Of a stretch of 64,000 nucleotides of DNA, positions 43,729 through 52,860 are shown in pieces. The notes under the pieces are model-generated. The model saw only the letters and a list, made by a program, of their open reading frames with translations, was not told the origin of the DNA and searched no databases. Positions within the stretch are counted from its first letter, which is position 1. Every line of letters starts with the position of its first letter. The DNA is taken from assembly GCF_002287375.1 (NCBI RefSeq), contig NZ_NPOA01000011.1:109682-173681 (forward strand), read 5' to 3'. The position numbers and the translations under genes were made by a program. The stretch is from Virgibacillus profundi. GTDB lineage: Bacteria > Bacillota > Bacilli > Bacillales > Amphibacillaceae.

Positions 43729-44085
43729 ATGGTTATTACAATTACAGATAATGCAAGTACTCAAATTCAGGAAATGATGAAAGAGGAATCCGGCGATGCA
43801 CGCCTGCGCTTTGGTATCAAAGGTGGCGGATGCAGTGGATTATCCTACTCATTGGGATTCGAACATGAAATCAATGATGATCTGGATACGATAGAAGAAA
43901 TTAATGGAATTCCAGTTGTGTTTTTTAATCAGGATATACCTATTATAGAAGGAACAAAAATTGATTTTAAAGAGAACATGATGGGTGGAGGGTTTTCGAT
44001 CGAAAATCCAAATGCGATTGTTTCGTGTGGCTGTGGTTCTTCGTTTAGAGCGAAAGATCGAGCGGGAACACCTGGGGATTGCTAA
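43729..44085 (+). CDS. yutM: A-type iron-sulfur carrier (HesB/IscA family, YutM)
   Basis: A 118-residue HesB/YadR/YfhF protein with the three ligand cysteines in GGGCSGL and SCGCGSSF. It carries Fe-S clusters or iron to target proteins. The ATG at 43729 has GGGAGG 8 bases upstream; the longer frame covers the ribosome site. An additional C-terminal cysteine ends the protein (GTPGDC). Confidence 0.92.
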   Translation: MVITITDNASTQIQEMMKEESGDARLRFGIKGGGCSGLSYSLGFEHEINDDLDTIEEINGIPVVFFNQDIPIIEGTKIDFKENMMGGGFSIENPNAIVSCGCGSSFRAKDRAGTPGDC

Positions 44086-44100
44086 TAGTGAAAAACTGCT

Positions 44101-44128
44101 GGAGTACTTTTAAGTGCTCCGGTTTTTT
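44101..44128 (+). terminator. Terminator of yutM
   Basis: GGAGTACTT pairs with AAGTGCTCC (one G-T), followed by GGTTTTTT. Confidence 0.85.
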
Positions 44129-44222
44129 ATTGAAAAAAGCGATGACCTCTAAAACAATAATCACTTCCAACCTACGAATATAAGATATACTATAACCAGG
44201 GGAATATGAAGGGGGTTTATTG

Positions 44223-44933
44223 ATGACTGACTCGTGTAGCCATGGCCAGGTTGTTGACAGCAAGCAGTTGTGTGTATCAAAGGTGCCATTTTTTAATCAT
44301 TTGGATACAGAGGAAATGGTGAAAATAGCCAATATGAGCAGACATAAGGATTTTAAGAAAGGTGAAATCATCTTTCATGATGGTGATCCGCTTGAATATT
44401 TATATATTGTACACCAGGGACGTGTGAAAAATTATCAGCTATTTGAATCAGGTAAAGAACAGTTACTACGAATTTTAGAGCCTGGAGAATTTACAGGTGA
44501 GCTGGCATTATTTACGGAAAAGTTATTAGATAGTTATGCTGAAGCATTGGTAAAGACTAATATATGTATGATCCACCGTGAAGATATGCAGAATTTAATG
44601 CAAACCCATCCAACGATTGCTGTTAAAATTTTAGAAGAGTTCACGAATAGGCTGGATCAAACGGAAAAGCTTGTGGGCCAACTAAGTTCAAAAGATGTGG
44701 AAACAAGAATTGCCAGTTATTTAATGGAACTGGTTGAAAATAATAATTCCGTTGAAATTGTATTGCCAATGAGTAAAAAGGATCTTGCTTCCTATCTGGG
44801 AACGACACAGGAAACTGTAAGCAGAAGATTATCCAGCTTTCAAACGAACGGGTGGATTGAGCAAAAAGGACACCGCAATATAAAAATTATGGATAAAGAT
44901 GCGTTGTCAGCTATAGCAGATGAGGTAAAATGA
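44223..44933 (+). CDS. Crp/Fnr family transcriptional regulator
   Basis: A 236-residue regulator with a cyclic-nucleotide-binding-like domain (residues 20-140, including EYLYIVHQGRVKNYQ and PGEFTGELALF) and a C-terminal winged helix with recognition segment GTTQETVSRRLSSF. The very N terminus has Cys5, His7 and Cys17 (CSHGQ and QLCVSKV), reminiscent of the redox cysteines of FNR-like proteins, so it may sense oxygen or thiol state; a full four-Cys set is not seen. The ATG follows GGGGGTTTATTG; a TTG three bases upstream is also possible. A nearby FNR-type target is not evident. Confidence 0.88.
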   Translation: MTDSCSHGQVVDSKQLCVSKVPFFNHLDTEEMVKIANMSRHKDFKKGEIIFHDGDPLEYLYIVHQGRVKNYQLFESGKEQLLRILEPGEFTGELALFTEKLLDSYAEALVKTNICMIHREDMQNLMQTHPTIAVKILEEFTNRLDQTEKLVGQLSSKDVETRIASYLMELVENNNSVEIVLPMSKKDLASYLGTTQETVSRRLSSFQTNGWIEQKGHRNIKIMDKDALSAIADEVK

Positions 44934-44938
44934 AAAGC

Positions 44939-44980
44939 CGGAGTCTGGCGATATATTCGCCGCTCCAGCCCTGTTTTTTG
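44939..44980 (+). terminator. Terminator of the Crp/Fnr gene
   Basis: GGAGTCTGGCGA pairs with TCGCCGCTCC around TATAT, followed by AGCCCTGTTTTTT. It lies between converging genes. Confidence 0.7.
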
Positions 44981-45014
44981 TCAGTCAGTAAACAGCTGAC
45001 TTTATTTAGCTTTC

Positions 45015-45998
45015 TTAAAACATACTAGTGGAATGTTTTGGTTGGATCCTTGCTTTTGGATCGATATATTGCTTAGCATTGTTAATAGCAGTTGGTCCTT
45101 CGCCAAATCCGGTTGCGATTAATTTAACTTTTCCTTCATACGTACAAATATCGCCGGCAGCATAAATACCCGGAGTGTTTGTCTCCATTTTAGTATTTAC
45201 TACAATACTGTTTTTCTCTATTTCCAATCCCCAATCCTTAATTGGACCAAGTGTAGAAATAAAGCCATAATTACATAGAACAGTATCAACATCAATCTCT
45301 TCTATCCTATCACCTTTTACTTCCTCTAAAATTACTTTTTCAATCTTATCAGTTGTAATTACTTCTGTAGGTACAAATGGGGTCATAATATCAACAGATG
45401 AATTCATAAGTTTTTCAACACTATGTTCATGTGCCCTAAATTTATCCCGTCGGTGGACGAGTGTTACCTTTTTTGCTATTGGTTCAAGCATAAGTGCCCA
45501 GTCAACTGCGGAATCGCCCCCACCCAAAAGGATGACATTTTGGTCTTTGTATTTACTCATGTCTTTTACATGATAATGCAAATTAATACCTTCAAATTGT
45601 TCACAATTAGCGATATTTAAACGCCGCGGTTGGAACGCACCATTTCCTGCTGTAATTATAATTGTTTTTGTATAATGAATTTCCTTATCAGAAATTAATT
45701 TAAATGATCCATCTTCCAAGCGTTCAATTTTCTTTATTGCTTGCTCAAGTACTATAGTGGGGTCGAAAATATTTGCCTGTTCTTCCAGGTTATCTACTAA
45801 TTCCTGTGCACGAACCTTTGGAAATCCTGCGATGTCATATATATATTTCTCTGGATAAAGGGCTGTTAATTGCCCGCCAGTATGTGGTAAGCTTTCAATT
45901 ATTTTAACGCTTGCCTGACGCATTCCCCCATAAAATGCAGTAAATAAACCAACAGGGCCTGCTCCAATTATGGTTATGTCATATACTTTTTCAGACAT
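45015..45998 (-). CDS. yumC: Ferredoxin/flavodoxin-NADP+ reductase YumC
   Basis: A 327-residue thioredoxin-reductase-like flavoprotein: FAD site [21 protein letters not shown] site [13 protein letters not shown] and C-terminal [12 protein letters not shown]. It lacks the redox-active CxxC of thioredoxin reductase, as YumC enzymes do. It reduces ferredoxin or flavodoxin with NADPH. GAGAGGAT lies before the ATG. The next gene to the right is yumB, divergently oriented. Confidence 0.94.
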   Translation of the reverse strand: MSEKVYDITIIGAGPVGLFTAFYGGMRQASVKIIESLPHTGGQLTALYPEKYIYDIAGFPKVRAQELVDNLEEQANIFDPTIVLEQAIKKIERLEDGSFKLISDKEIHYTKTIIITAGNGAFQPRRLNIANCEQFEGINLHYHVKDMSKYKDQNVILLGGGDSAVDWALMLEPIAKKVTLVHRRDKFRAHEHSVEKLMNSSVDIMTPFVPTEVITTDKIEKVILEEVKGDRIEEIDVDTVLCNYGFISTLGPIKDWGLEIEKNSIVVNTKMETNTPGIYAAGDICTYEGKVKLIATGFGEGPTAINNAKQYIDPKARIQPKHSTSMF

Positions 45999-46124
45999 GG
46001 GTATCCTCTCATTTCTCTATTTAATTTGAATGCCATTCCCATAGTATCATAAACAAATATACGTTGTGTATTGAAGTGCACAAGGTAGGGGTAATAAGAT
46101 TGGTTTAGAAAAGTAAAATTTTTG

Positions 46125-46215
46125 GCAAATAGAATAGCATAAAAACTTTCCTATTTGCATAAGTGCAGGCTAAGGCTGTCACCGAAAAGCTTGGCGACAA
46201 CCAAGCTTTCTAATA
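46125..46215. repeat. Dispersed structured repeat, short copy 3, in gap 45999-46419
   Basis: GCAAATAG (46125) and CTATTTGC (46151) enclose the first hairpin. ATAAGTGCAGGCTAAGGC, a TGTCACC/GGCGACA hairpin and AAGCTTTCTAATA follow. The stem base differs from the 39499 copy in a compensated way. The rest of the gap between yumC and yumB shows no gene. Confidence 0.85.
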
Positions 46216-46419
46216 ATAGTTTTATTTAAGGTTGAAAAATACAGGTAATAAAGTTATTATATTCTTTGGAGATATATTACGATCTCGTAACAAATCTATT
46301 ATAATTGTGTTAATTTTATTCTTATTTGGTGTGAAGCCAGGTTTTTCTAATGTCCTTAAAGTGAAAATCGTCACATGCATATAGATACAGATAGAAATAA
46401 ATAAAATGGAAGTGAAAAA

Positions 46420-47637
46420 ATGAAAACTCCAAATATAGTTATATTGGGTGCGGGATACGGTGGCATAATGACTACTGTCAAACTACAGAAGATACTTGGT
46501 GCAAATGAGGCTAAGATCACACTAGTAAATATGAATGACTATCACTATCAATCTACCTGGTTGCATGAAAATGCCGCCGGTACATTACATCATGATAGAA
46601 CACGAATCCCAATTAAAGATGTTGTGAATACGAAACGGGTTAATTTTATTCTGGATAAAGTAGTATCCATTAAACCTGATGATAAAAAGGTCAAATTAAA
46701 AAAAAGTGAATTGGATTATGATATTCTTGTAATTGGTTTAGGATTTGAAGCAGCTACTTTTAATATTCCAGGATTAGATGAATATGCTTTTACAATTGAT
46801 AATATAAATAGTGCTCGTCTTATTAGAGAGCATATTGAATATAACTTTGCATTATACAATACAGAAACAGAAAAAAAACAGTCCCGACTTAATATTGTTG
46901 TAGGTGGCGGTGGCTTCACAGGTATTGAATTCCTTGGTGAACTGGCAAACCGTATACCGGAGTTATGTGAAGAATATGATATTGAAAAAAACCTGGTACG
47001 AATTATTAATATAGAAGGCTCACCATCTGTTTTACCTGGATTTGATCCACAGCTTGTCGAATATGCAATGAATTCGTTAGAAGCCCGTGGTGTTGAATTT
47101 ATAACCGATGCGATGTTGAAAGAGTGTAAGCCTGATGGAATTGTGTATGAAAAAGATGGGAGACATGAAGCAATTCCAACAATGACTACAGTATGGGCTG
47201 CAGGTGTGAGGGCAAACGCAATTGTTGAACAATCAGGAATGAATACAAATCGGGGAAAAGTAGAAGTTCGTGAAGACATGCGTGCACCTGATTATGAAGA
47301 TATATTCGTCATTGGCGATTGTGCATTAGTCATGAACCCTGAAAATGGCAGAGCTTACCCTCCAACAGCACAAATTGCTATACAGGAATCAGATGTAGTT
47401 GCACATAATGTGAAAGCCCTTGTAAATGGAGGAGAAATGGAATCTTTTAAAGCCAATATCATGGGAACTGTGGCTTCTTTGGGTAATAATGATGCAATTG
47501 GCATTATTTTAAATGATCAAAAGTTATTTGGCTGGAAAGCTACCATTATGAAAAAAATAATTGATAACCGTTATCTGCTTAAATTAGGCGGAATCGGATT
47601 GATGATGAAAAAAGGGAAATTTAATATTTTTTATTAA
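46420..47637 (+). CDS. yumB: NADH dehydrogenase-like flavoprotein YumB (type II)
   Basis: A 405-residue type II NADH dehydrogenase-family protein: FAD motif NIVILGAGYGGIMTTVKL, NADH motif NIVVGGGGFTGIEFLGEL and the late FAD segment IFVIGDCALVMNPENGRAYPPTAQ with the quinone-side AQ. It probably passes electrons from NADH to menaquinone at the inner face of the membrane. Its neighbours yumC and yuiB-yuiC support naming it yumB rather than yutJ or ndh. GGAAGTG precedes the ATG. Confidence 0.87.
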   Translation: MKTPNIVILGAGYGGIMTTVKLQKILGANEAKITLVNMNDYHYQSTWLHENAAGTLHHDRTRIPIKDVVNTKRVNFILDKVVSIKPDDKKVKLKKSELDYDILVIGLGFEAATFNIPGLDEYAFTIDNINSARLIREHIEYNFALYNTETEKKQSRLNIVVGGGGFTGIEFLGELANRIPELCEEYDIEKNLVRIINIEGSPSVLPGFDPQLVEYAMNSLEARGVEFITDAMLKECKPDGIVYEKDGRHEAIPTMTTVWAAGVRANAIVEQSGMNTNRGKVEVREDMRAPDYEDIFVIGDCALVMNPENGRAYPPTAQIAIQESDVVAHNVKALVNGGEMESFKANIMGTVASLGNNDAIGIILNDQKLFGWKATIMKKIIDNRYLLKLGGIGLMMKKGKFNIFY

Positions 47638-47666
47638 TACAGCTTAAATTTGTCCACGAAGCATAT

Positions 47667-47711
47667 AGAAAAGCAAAGGGAGGAACATTGCCTTTGCTTT
47701 TCTGCATTTTT
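47667..47711 (+). terminator. Terminator of yumB
   Basis: AGAAAAGCAAAGG pairs with CCTTTGCTTTTCT, a 13-bp perfect stem, followed by GCATTTTT. Confidence 0.9.
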
Positions 47712-47764
47712 ATTATAAAATGTAGATTGGATGAAATGGTAGTAAGTGAAGGGAGATTCGATCG

Positions 47765-48076
47765 TTGATTCAATTAGTTGTATCGATCATGTTATATTTT
47801 ATAATATTTTTTGGTGTTGCTTTTATTTTAAATATGCTATTGAGACAAACTTGGCTGATGTCTTTTATTTATCCTTTTATTGTACTCATCATTGTTGATG
47901 ATATATCAACAGTGGAATATTTTAAAAATCCAGGAAACGCATTTTCAACTGCATTTTCAAAATTAATGGAAATTACGCCAGTTGATATAACGATATTACT
48001 ATCCGGTTTTGCTGGAACTATTGTTTCCGGAATAGTTATTAAACTTCTGCGCAAGAGTGGATATCGTATGTTTTAG
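47765..48076 (+). CDS. yuiB: YuiB-like membrane protein
   Basis: A 103-residue protein with three hydrophobic segments (about 5-25, 28-46 and 75-95). It resembles B. subtilis YuiB in size, topology and position before yuiC. The start is TTG after GAAGGGAG. Function unknown. Confidence 0.8.
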   Translation: MIQLVVSIMLYFIIFFGVAFILNMLLRQTWLMSFIYPFIVLIIVDDISTVEYFKNPGNAFSTAFSKLMEITPVDITILLSGFAGTIVSGIVIKLLRKSGYRMF

Positions 48077-48137
48077 TATGGTTTGTGAATAAAATTTTAC
48101 TAGATTGGAAATGATGACATCCAGAGAGGTGTTATTA

Positions 48138-48812
48138 ATGAATATCAAAAATTTTATTCGAAGAACCATCATGTTGCTGTTGTTTTTAGGGGCATTTTAT
48201 GTAACAGTAACATCTATTTCGAATGTATCTTTAGCGGACATGCAAATATGGGACAAAAATAAAAATGGAACCCACCATACATCTGAAATTAGACAAACAA
48301 TGATTAAAAAAAAGACATTGAACATTGTAAAACCCAAAAAGAGATACATCTCAAGTGATGAAATAGAGGGAGCAAAAACCCTGGAAGAATGGGGTGACTT
48401 TGACCAGTATCCAAGTCAGACAGTTGTTGCAACAGGTTATACTGCGGGTGTGGAATCAACGGGTAAAAGTCCGAACCACCCTGAATATGGTATCACTTAT
48501 TCAGGTGTTAAAGTAAAACGAGACTTGTATTCTACTATAGCTGCCGATTTGAGTGTTTATCCCATAGGAACAATATTATATATCCCTGACTATGGCTTTG
48601 GAGTTGTAGCTGACAAGGGTAGTGCAATAAATGGAAATAAAATTGATCTATATTACCATACAGTTGAAGACGTTTATGCCGAGTGGGGTAAACGGGAAGT
48701 TGAAGTTTATGTCGTTGAGCTGGGTGATGGGGAATTATCAGAGGATGAACTCATTAAATTAAATGAAAATCAGGCGTTACAGGTGTTCAGACAGGAAATA
48801 ATAGACAGTTAA
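48138..48812 (+). CDS. yuiC: 3D-domain protein YuiC (cell-wall lytic enzyme family)
   Basis: A 224-residue exported protein: signal or anchor helix at residues 8-30, a basic linker, then a C-terminal 3D domain ([20 protein letters not shown], a DLSVYPIGT segment and [19 protein letters not shown]) with the three conserved aspartates. Such mini-3D proteins resemble MltA-type lytic transglycosylases of stationary phase or sporulation. The ATG at 48138 has AGAGAGGTG upstream, preferred over an earlier in-frame ATG. A strong terminator follows. Confidence 0.9.
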   Translation: MNIKNFIRRTIMLLLFLGAFYVTVTSISNVSLADMQIWDKNKNGTHHTSEIRQTMIKKKTLNIVKPKKRYISSDEIEGAKTLEEWGDFDQYPSQTVVATGYTAGVESTGKSPNHPEYGITYSGVKVKRDLYSTIAADLSVYPIGTILYIPDYGFGVVADKGSAINGNKIDLYYHTVEDVYAEWGKREVEVYVVELGDGELSEDELIKLNENQALQVFRQEIIDS

Positions 48813-48820
48813 TAGAAAAG

Positions 48821-48865
48821 CCGGGAGCTTCCAAAATTTATAATTGGAAGCTCCCGGTTTTTTAG
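48821..48865 (+). terminator. Terminator of yuiC
   Basis: CCGGGAGCTTCCAA pairs with TTGGAAGCTCCCGG, a 14-bp stem, followed by six T. Confidence 0.92.
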
Positions 48866-48922
48866 TGGATCGAAAATCTGGTGTTTTTGAAGGGAGGTTC
48901 GTAAACACCCCTCAGAGATTTT

Positions 48923-49396
48923 TCAATAAAATGGGTAGAGTAGGAAGGCAATACCTACACCGGTCAGTCCGCCAAAAAACACTTCAATTGGCTGGTGACC
49001 TAATAATTCCTTTAATTCCCGACGTTTTTCATACTCTTCTTTTTTATTCCAGCCCTTTGCTCCATCAACAAAATATTGAAAGTCCTTGATTAACCTATTC
49101 AACACGACTGCCTGTTCTCCGGCATGTCTGCGGACACCTGTTGCATCAAACATTGTAATGATACTGAATACGAATGCTACTGCAAATACAGTTGATGTCA
49201 CACCATCCATAATACCTATACCGGTAGTTAATGCTGCTACAGCTGCAGAATGACTGCTAGGCATTCCGCCTGTACTGAAGGCAAGACTTGGTTTAAACTC
49301 TCTTGTTACGATCAGTTTTATTGGGATTTTAACAACCTGGGCAAATACTATTGATGCTAAGGCAGCTGTCAGAGGAAAATTCAAAAATAGCTCCAT
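48923..49396 (-). CDS. yuiD: DUF212 divergent PAP2-like membrane protein YuiD
   Basis: A 157-residue membrane protein of the YuiD/DUF212 family (acid phosphatase/vanadium haloperoxidase related). It has STGGMPSSHSAAVAAL, DATGVRRHAGEQ and the conserved tail LLGHQPIEVFFGGLTG. The ATG at 49396 (MELFLNFP) aligns with the recalled B. subtilis start; a GTG at 49411 is the alternative. The substrate is unknown, possibly a polyprenyl or phospholipid phosphate. Confidence 0.88.
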   Translation of the reverse strand: MELFLNFPLTAALASIVFAQVVKIPIKLIVTREFKPSLAFSTGGMPSSHSAAVAALTTGIGIMDGVTSTVFAVAFVFSIITMFDATGVRRHAGEQAVVLNRLIKDFQYFVDGAKGWNKKEEYEKRRELKELLGHQPIEVFFGGLTGVGIAFLLYPFY

Positions 49397-49550
49397 AAGT
49401 GTGCAAAACACCTTTCCTGATGAATTTTAATGCGGATATAACTTATTTCCAATGAATGAGGTTTGGATATGATGTGAAACTTAATTTATATGCTTCTTTT
49501 ATTGTAGATATAAGTTTATCATAATGTCTATGTAAACGCATCAAAAAATA

Positions 49551-49577
49551 AAAAGCCTCTCAGAAACGAAAGGCTTG
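49551..49577 (-). terminator. Terminator of bioY
   Basis: Read leftward, AAGCCT pairs with AGGCTT, followed by TTTATTTTTT. Confidence 0.7.
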
Positions 49578-49582
49578 GGGGA

Positions 49583-50185
49583 TTATGCTTTTATACTTTT
49601 TGTACTTGTCCATCGTGATGGAATGCGTTTGGCCAGGTTAATCATAAATACAGCAGCTAAACAGGCAAAGGCTGTATCTTTAATAATAAAAGGAATCATC
49701 CCCACCCAGGCAAGTAAATAGGATATATTCAGCTCCAACCATGTGTTCATAGCCAGATACATGTAGGACACACCAAAACCATAATTAATTATTAAACCGA
49801 TAATTGCAGCTGTTGTATAGATAAATATAGAAGGCTTTTTACTTTTCTCACTGATCCAACCAACGAAAAATGCGACCAGAATGAATGAAATGATAAATCC
49901 CCCTGTAGGATTGACTAATGCCATTGGACCTGCAATAAGTCCAGCAAATACGGGCACACCAGCTACCCCCACTAGTGTATATGTAATCATTGCTATACTT
50001 CCAAGTCTTCTGCCGAGCATTAATCCTGCTAAAACGGCAAAAAATGTTTGTAATGATAATGGCACAGAGGTTCCACCTATAGGTACTGTTAATATTGGAA
50101 ACCAGACAGTGATATTAGCACCAATTGCCATTAAACATACAAATACTGATCCAAATGTTAAATCAATCGGACGTAATCCTTTCAT
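49583..50185 (-). CDS. bioY: Biotin transporter substrate-binding component BioY
   Basis: A 200-residue six-helix S component of the ECF biotin transporter, with VPIGGTSVPLSLQTFFAVLAGLMLG (starting IGGTSVPLSLQTF), VGVAGVPVF and NPTGGFIISF signatures. It corresponds to yuiG/bioYB. GGGGAGGG precedes the ATG. A BirA-type inverted repeat lies 45 bp upstream, indicating biotin-dependent repression. The ECF energising genes are not in this window, so shared ECF modules elsewhere are expected. Confidence 0.94.
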   Translation of the reverse strand: MKGLRPIDLTFGSVFVCLMAIGANITVWFPILTVPIGGTSVPLSLQTFFAVLAGLMLGRRLGSIAMITYTLVGVAGVPVFAGLIAGPMALVNPTGGFIISFILVAFFVGWISEKSKKPSIFIYTTAAIIGLIINYGFGVSYMYLAMNTWLELNISYLLAWVGMIPFIIKDTAFACLAAVFMINLAKRIPSRWTSTKSIKA

Positions 50186-50230
50186 TCTTTTCCCTCCCCT
50201 TTTTATATGATTTTAAAGAGAAGAGGGAGG

Positions 50231-50262
50231 ATTGTCAACCTATTTTTTTAGTGGTGAACAAT
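50231..50262 (-). promoter_or_regulatory. BirA (biotin repressor) operator of bioY
   Basis: ATTGTCAACC and GGTGAACAAT are near-perfect inverted arms separated by 12 AT-rich bases, matching the shape of Firmicute BirA operators (TTGTTAACC inverted at about 13-14 bp). Confidence 0.85.
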
Positions 50263-50326
50263 GAAAGTGCTTTTTGTCATAAAAGATGTAAAGTGCGACG
50301 TAATAGATGATCACTAGTCCTTATTA

Positions 50327-50630
50327 CCGCTCCGGAAACACATTTCGCTTTCCGCGGGCGGCTGGTGAGCCTCCTCGTGCTACGCACTCCGGGGTCTCAC
50401 CTATGCCTTTCCTCCCGCAGGAGTCTTCAATGTGTTTCCTCCGCTGGATTTCCGGTTACTGCCGATGTACTGCATTAGTAATCAATTTTTAAAACATCAA
50501 ACCACCTCACCAGTTCGGGTGAGCAGAGGGCGGTGACTCCTGCGGGAACAGCACGTGTCCGAAGACCCCGCAGAGTGGTTTTCTCGAGGAGGCTAAGGCC
50601 GTGCCCGCGGAAAGCATCCGCCCGGAGCGA
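50327..50630. repeat. GC-rich two-hairpin dispersed element, copy 2
   Basis: Same organisation as the copies at 28410 and 61248: left module bounded by GGAAACACAT and ATGTGTTTCC, variable centre, right module bounded by GGGCGGTG (50528) and CATCCGCCC (50615). It sits between bioY and deoD. The rest of the gap 50263-50836 has two short CGCAGTCCC-like repeats near 50755 and 50790 but no gene. Confidence 0.9.
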
Positions 50631-50836
50631 TCCCGGACGGCGGCAATAGCACATGTTATTAGAATCAATCTCGATTTACTTCGCAATTTATATCAACTAC
50701 GAAAATTTAAAAAGCAACAAATGGTTTCGATGGGGCGAGCAGTGCGCAGTCCCAGTATTTTGGTGGGGCGAACGAAGTGCAGTCCCAAAATTTACGCAAA
50801 GCAGCCTTTAATTAATAGACTGCTCTACATGTTTGT

Positions 50837-51544
50837 TTATTTGATTGCTGCTTCCAAAGCGATTTCCATCATTTCATTAAATGTTGTTTGACGTTCTTCG
50901 GAGGTTGTTTCTTCACCTGTTAAAATATGATCAGATACAGTTAATACAGATAATGCCTGACGATCAAATTTTGCAGCTAATGTGTAAAGTGCGGAAGTCT
51001 CCATTTCAATTGCAAGCACTTTGTATTTTGCAAGTAATTCATTTATTTCTTTTGCATTATCACGATAGAATGTATCACTTGTAAATACATTACCAACACG
51101 GAGATCCATTCCTTTTTCCATACCAACATCAAAAGCCTTTTTCAATAAATCGAAGTCAGCTATTGGGGCATAGTCGATTCCGTTAAATATCATGCGATTG
51201 ATTTGGGAATCAGTAGTAGATCCTTGTGCAAGAATAACATCACGAACCTTTACATCCTTTTGAATCGCTCCACATGTTCCAACACGTATCAGTTTTTTAA
51301 CATCGTAGCTCTGAATTAATTCATTTACATAAATAGAAATGGATGGAACTCCCATACCAGTTCCCTGTACAGAGACACGTTCACCTTTATATGTTCCAGT
51401 AAAACCTAACATTCCACGAACCTCATTATATTGTGTTACATCCTCTAAGAATGTCTCAGCAATATATTTCGCTCGTAATGGATCGCCAGGCAATAATATT
51501 TTATCTGCAATTTCACCTTGCTTCGCACCTATATGTACACTCAT
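50837..51544 (-). CDS. deoD: Purine-nucleoside phosphorylase DeoD
   Basis: A 235-residue hexameric-type purine nucleoside phosphorylase: [25 protein letters not shown] phosphate-site region (GDPLRA), [25 protein letters not shown] and [13 protein letters not shown] with the catalytic Asp. It splits purine nucleosides with phosphate for salvage. The ATG at 51544 has GGGAGG upstream. It is a single gene with no ribose or deoxyribose genes next to it. Confidence 0.95.
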   Translation of the reverse strand: MSVHIGAKQGEIADKILLPGDPLRAKYIAETFLEDVTQYNEVRGMLGFTGTYKGERVSVQGTGMGVPSISIYVNELIQSYDVKKLIRVGTCGAIQKDVKVRDVILAQGSTTDSQINRMIFNGIDYAPIADFDLLKKAFDVGMEKGMDLRVGNVFTSDTFYRDNAKEINELLAKYKVLAIEMETSALYTLAAKFDRQALSVLTVSDHILTGEETTSEERQTTFNEMMEIALEAAIK

Positions 51545-51784
51545 CTTATTTCCTCCCAACTAAAGTATGTATAACCTTTTAATGGCATTGTTTCAAAAAT
51601 AACGTTATCATAACGTCAAAATAAAGACAAATATCTCAAAGAAAATAAACAATTTTAGAGTTTTATATTCCAAAAAACTATAAAATTGTATATAATGGGC
51701 TTAGTGCAGTTTTTCACTAAGATTGTGTAATGTACTAATAATAATAGTACATATGAAAATAATAGGTTTGAAAGGATGATCGTA

Positions 51785-52048
51785 ATGAAGGAACAAACAT
51801 TTACAATTACTGCGGACACTGGAGTTCATGCACGCCCAGCTACATTGTTAGTAAATAAAGCAGGACAATTTGAGTCAGAGGTTGAGGTTAGCTATAACGA
51901 TAAAACAGTTAATCTAAAATCAATCATGGGTGTTATGTCACTCGGAATTCCAAAAGGAGCGGAAATTAAAGTTTCTGCGACTGGCAGTGACGAAGAAGAT
52001 GCACTTAATGGAGTTTCAGAAGTTATTAAAGAACATTTAGGTGAATAA
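51785..52048 (+). CDS. ptsH: Phosphocarrier protein HPr
   Basis: An 87-residue HPr. With the ATG at 51785 the phosphoryl-accepting His is His15 (TGVHARPATLLV) and the regulatory serine is Ser46 (LKSIMG), both at canonical numbering; His15 separates it from Crh. It relays phosphate from enzyme I to sugar PTS permeases and acts in catabolite control. No ptsI follows. TATAAT at 51691 and a CTTAGTG/CACTAAG hairpin at 51700-51721 lie in its leader. A terminator follows. Confidence 0.95.
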   Translation: MKEQTFTITADTGVHARPATLLVNKAGQFESEVEVSYNDKTVNLKSIMGVMSLGIPKGAEIKVSATGSDEEDALNGVSEVIKEHLGE

Positions 52049-52062
52049 TTGCTGGATCATAA

Positions 52063-52099
52063 AGAAGCTGGGGAACACTATATTCTCCAGCTTCTTTTA
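52063..52099. terminator. Bidirectional terminator between ptsH and kapB
   Basis: GAAGCTGGGGA pairs with TTCTCCAGCTTC, followed by TTTTA on the right, between converging genes. Confidence 0.87.
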
Positions 52100-52100
52100 A

Positions 52101-52490
52101 TTAGTAGTAACTTCTTTCATAAAACTCTTCCAGGTCTTTCAGTTTAGATAATGCTTGTTTGTTGAAAGCACTGTCTTCAGCTGAAAGTTTTTCTTTATAT
52201 TTATCCACAGCTGTTTTTAATGATTCACTATAGACAGGAATAGCTTCGTCATATGGATGTACTGCAGGTTTTTTTACATTCATTTTTTCATGGTGTGCCA
52301 GTGCTTTACGTTCGTGAAAGAATACACCTTGCACTTCACCGGGATTATGAAGATCTCCTTGTAATGGATGTTTATGAACGGCATGTACTTTAATTAAATA
52401 ACGATCACCCCGGTCTTCCTTCACTTCACCTATGTAAGTCCCCGAATTGTAATGTGCCCGAACCGTTTCCCCTATATTCACCTCTGCCAT
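52101..52490 (-). CDS. kapB: Kinase-associated protein KapB
   Basis: A 129-residue KapB family protein (GETVRAHYNSGTYIGEVKE, VHKHPLQGDLHNPGEVQG, FFHERKALAHHEKMNV). In B. subtilis KapB supports the KinB branch of the sporulation phosphorelay. The ATG at 52490 has AAGGAGGCG upstream; the longer frame would lie over it. This copy shows no lipobox, so the name lipoprotein used in databases does not apply to the visible sequence. Confidence 0.87.
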   Translation of the reverse strand: MAEVNIGETVRAHYNSGTYIGEVKEDRGDRYLIKVHAVHKHPLQGDLHNPGEVQGVFFHERKALAHHEKMNVKKPAVHPYDEAIPVYSESLKTAVDKYKEKLSAEDSAFNKQALSKLKDLEEFYERSYY

Positions 52491-52610
52491 TTTAGTCGCC
52501 TCCTTATTTTCATTGTGCCAAAAATATAACAGATTAGCGAACATTTGCTATTTAGTGTTTAGTAATAATCGTAACTTTGCTATACTATATAAAGAAGGAC
52601 GTGAGTAATT

Positions 52611-52802
52611 ATGATGCCATTTTTATATTTTCCGGAAGACAAATCCGAATATATTCCAGCCTTTATCGTATTAGTTTTCTTTATGGTATTAGCTGTAGGA
52701 GCAATGTATTGGTTTTATAAAAAATCCAAAAAAGACGAAAAGGAATTTAATGAAAAATATAATATTAATGATAGAGAAAATTTACCGGATAAAAATAAAT
52801 AA
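52611..52802 (+). CDS. Small single-pass membrane protein of unknown function
   Basis: A 63-residue protein: one transmembrane helix (about residues 15-38) and a charged Lys/Glu-rich tail (KKSKKDEKEFNEKYN). Ribosome site GGACGTGAG upstream and a terminator right after support expression. I do not recognise the family. Confidence 0.7.
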   Translation: MMPFLYFPEDKSEYIPAFIVLVFFMVLAVGAMYWFYKKSKKDEKEFNEKYNINDRENLPDKNK

Positions 52803-52811
52803 AGATAAGCA

Positions 52812-52842
52812 GATCTCCTTCTTTTTTGAAGGGGATTTTTTA
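52812..52842 (+). terminator. Terminator of the small membrane protein gene
   Basis: ATCTCCTTC pairs with GAAGGGGAT (one G-T), followed by six T. Confidence 0.85.
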
Positions 52843-52860
52843 AAAACTGATAGGAAAATA

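Noticed and set aside
50307-50891. Two short plus-strand open frames between bioY and deoD
   Set aside because: They cover repeat copy 2 and the antisense start of deoD; no family resemblance or ribosome site.
51785-52048. Crh (catabolite repression HPr) instead of HPr
   Set aside because: His15 is present; Crh lacks it. Ser46 alone would not have decided.
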